Assembly (NCBI GenBank): GCA_041676645.1
Contig: JBAYRO010000134.1
Location: 1-6,605, forward strand
Length of the DNA: 6,605 nucleotides
Direction: 5' to 3'
Origin: JAMLIN01 sp041676645
Lineage (GTDB): Bacteria > Pseudomonadota > Gammaproteobacteria > Burkholderiales > Burkholderiaceae_E
Below, in pieces: positions 5,632 to 6,605 of the stretch. The translations under genes were made by a program, and so were the position numbers. Numbering within the stretch: position 1 is the stretch's first letter; every line of letters starts with the position of its first letter. Below the pieces are notes generated by a model. It saw only the letters and a list, made by a program, of their open reading frames with translations, was not told the origin of the DNA and did no database searches.

Positions 5632-5651
5632 GCCGCTGAGCCCGCGCGCGC

Positions 5652-6605
5652 CTACCGCCGCCCACCCCGCCTCGCCGGCGGCATCATCTCCTGCTGCTGG
5701 CGGCGCTTCCCCTGCATATCCCGCCCCTTTTCCGCCTCTTCTCGCTCCGCGGCTTCCTCGGCAACCTCGGGATCGACCAGCAGGGCGTTGACCTCGGCCA
5801 GCGCGGCTTCGTCGAGCGCGCCGGTGGTCGCCTTCAGCCGCAGGCCGTTGAGCAGCACCTGGTAGCGGGCGCCGAGCAGGTCGCGGCGGGTGGTGAACAG
5901 CTGCTGCTGCGCATTGAGCACGTCGATGTTGATGCGCACCCCCACCTGGTAGCCGAGTTCGTTCGACGCCAGCGCGAGCTCGCTCGATCGTTCGGCGGCC
6001 TCCAGGGCGTGGACCTGGGCGAGTCCGCTGCGCACCCCGAGGAAGGCCTGGCGCGAGCCCTGCTCGACGGCGCGCCGCACGACCTCGATGTCGGCCTCGG
6101 CCTGGGCGAGGCTGGCGGCCGCTTCGCGCACGCTCGCGTCGATCCCGCCGCCGCTATAGAGTGGGATCGCGAGCTGCACGCCGATCGCGGCGCTGTTGCT
6201 GCGAATGTCGGGGATGTTGGCCACGCCGTTGCGGGAATGGGCGAGCTGGCCGATGAGATCCACCGTCGGCTTGTGGGCGCTGCGCCGCCTATCGATCTCA
6301 TGGCGGAAGACGTCGGCGCCGATCAGCGCCTGCTGCACCTGCAGGGCGTTGGCGCGCGCCGCGTCGGTCCAGGCGCTTTCCTCGGCGGGCATCGGCGCGA
6401 GCAGCTCGACCCCGGGGCGCACCACATCGATCTCGTCGACCGGCTTGCCGGTGAGCAGCGACAGCGCCGAGCGCCGGATGTCGAGATCGCTTTCGGCGGC
6501 CAGCTCCTGGGCGGTGGCGAGATCGAAGCGCGCCTGCGCTTCCTGCTCGTCGGTGATGGTGGCGGTGCCGACTTCGAAGTTGCGCTTGGCGGCGGCGAGC
6601 TGCTC
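5652..6605 (-). CDS. tolC: TolC-family outer membrane channel, C-terminal part (5' end outside window)
   Basis: TolC trimers form the outer-membrane and periplasmic tunnel for type I secretion and tripartite efflux pumps. The frame is open to the window edge, giving 317 visible residues that end at a TAG (5652-5654 on the complement). From the edge it reads AAKRNFEVGTATITDEQEAQARFDLA (about 5-30), a TolC helix-to-repeat signature, then ALSLLTGKPVDEI (47-59). The second structural repeat has AIGVQLAIPLYSGGGIDASV (about 140-159), a long heptad-like helix, then LGYQVGVRINIDVLNAQQQLF (217-237) and LLNGLRLKATTGAL. About 160 N-terminal residues, including the signal peptide, lie outside. The last 40 or so residues form a highly charged Glu/Arg/Gln tail typical in position but not in sequence. 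It converges on the accessory module and returns to high GC. A GTG at 6425 is internal, not the start. Confidence 0.94.
   Translation of the reverse strand, partial: EQLAAAKRNFEVGTATITDEQEAQARFDLATAQELAAESDLDIRRSALSLLTGKPVDEIDVVRPGVELLAPMPAEESAWTDAARANALQVQQALIGADVFRHEIDRRRSAHKPTVDLIGQLAHSRNGVANIPDIRSNSAAIGVQLAIPLYSGGGIDASVREAAASLAQAEADIEVVRRAVEQGSRQAFLGVRSGLAQVHALEAAERSSELALASNELGYQVGVRINIDVLNAQQQLFTTRRDLLGARYQVLLNGLRLKATTGALDEAALAEVNALLVDPEVAEEAAEREEAEKGRDMQGKRRQQQEMMPPARRGGRR

Noticed and set aside
5652..6425. TolC-like gene starting at the GTG at 6425
   Set aside because: The frame continues upstream to the window edge through clear TolC sequence (NFEVGTATITD), so the true start is outside the window.
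1..6605. tRNA, rRNA, CRISPR array, IS element or integrase
   Set aside because: No repeat-spacer pattern, transposase or integrase motifs, terminal inverted repeats or RNA-gene signatures were seen on either strand.

Overview
The window looks like chromosome from a high-GC gammaproteobacterium. The visible AlgC fragment matches the Pseudomonas-type phosphomannomutase/phosphoglucomutase almost block for block. WaaC, WaaA and TolC all carry gammaproteobacterial-type motifs. The genus cannot be fixed from this window.

Left half (1-3659, + strand) is an envelope-polysaccharide run: the 3' part of algC (sugar-phosphate isomerisation), then waaC (heptosyltransferase I, TTG start with a good Shine-Dalgarno), then waaA (Kdo transferase, GTG start overlapping the waaC stop by 4 bases). 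Together they supply and assemble precursors and the inner core of lipopolysaccharide. waaC has a repeat-built C-terminal tail. waaA has a low-complexity insertion and two unusual residues in otherwise conserved motifs.

Middle (about 3660-5640, + strand) is an accessory island of about 2 kb with visibly lower GC and different codon use. It holds an Xre-HTH/ImmA-IrrE zinc metallopeptidase gene, a 14-base-overlapping DUF4411 (PIN-like nuclease) gene, and, 35 bases further on, a RelB/DinJ-type ribbon-helix-helix antitoxin gene with no RelE/YafQ-type toxin beside it. The first gene appears to be read from a promoter whose predicted start point is at or next to the ATG (a leaderless mRNA). A 7-bp inverted repeat overlaps its -35 box, and a perfect 14-bp palindrome lies just upstream of the antitoxin ribosome binding site. 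The attractive but unproven reading is a three-part module: PIN-like toxin, RHH antitoxin, and a sensor protease that could act on a repressor or antitoxin.

Right end (5652-6605, - strand) is the C-terminal two thirds of a TolC-type outer-membrane efflux/secretion channel, convergent with the island and only 20 bases from it. The island therefore sits in the junction between waaA and tolC, a plausible neutral insertion point between envelope genes.
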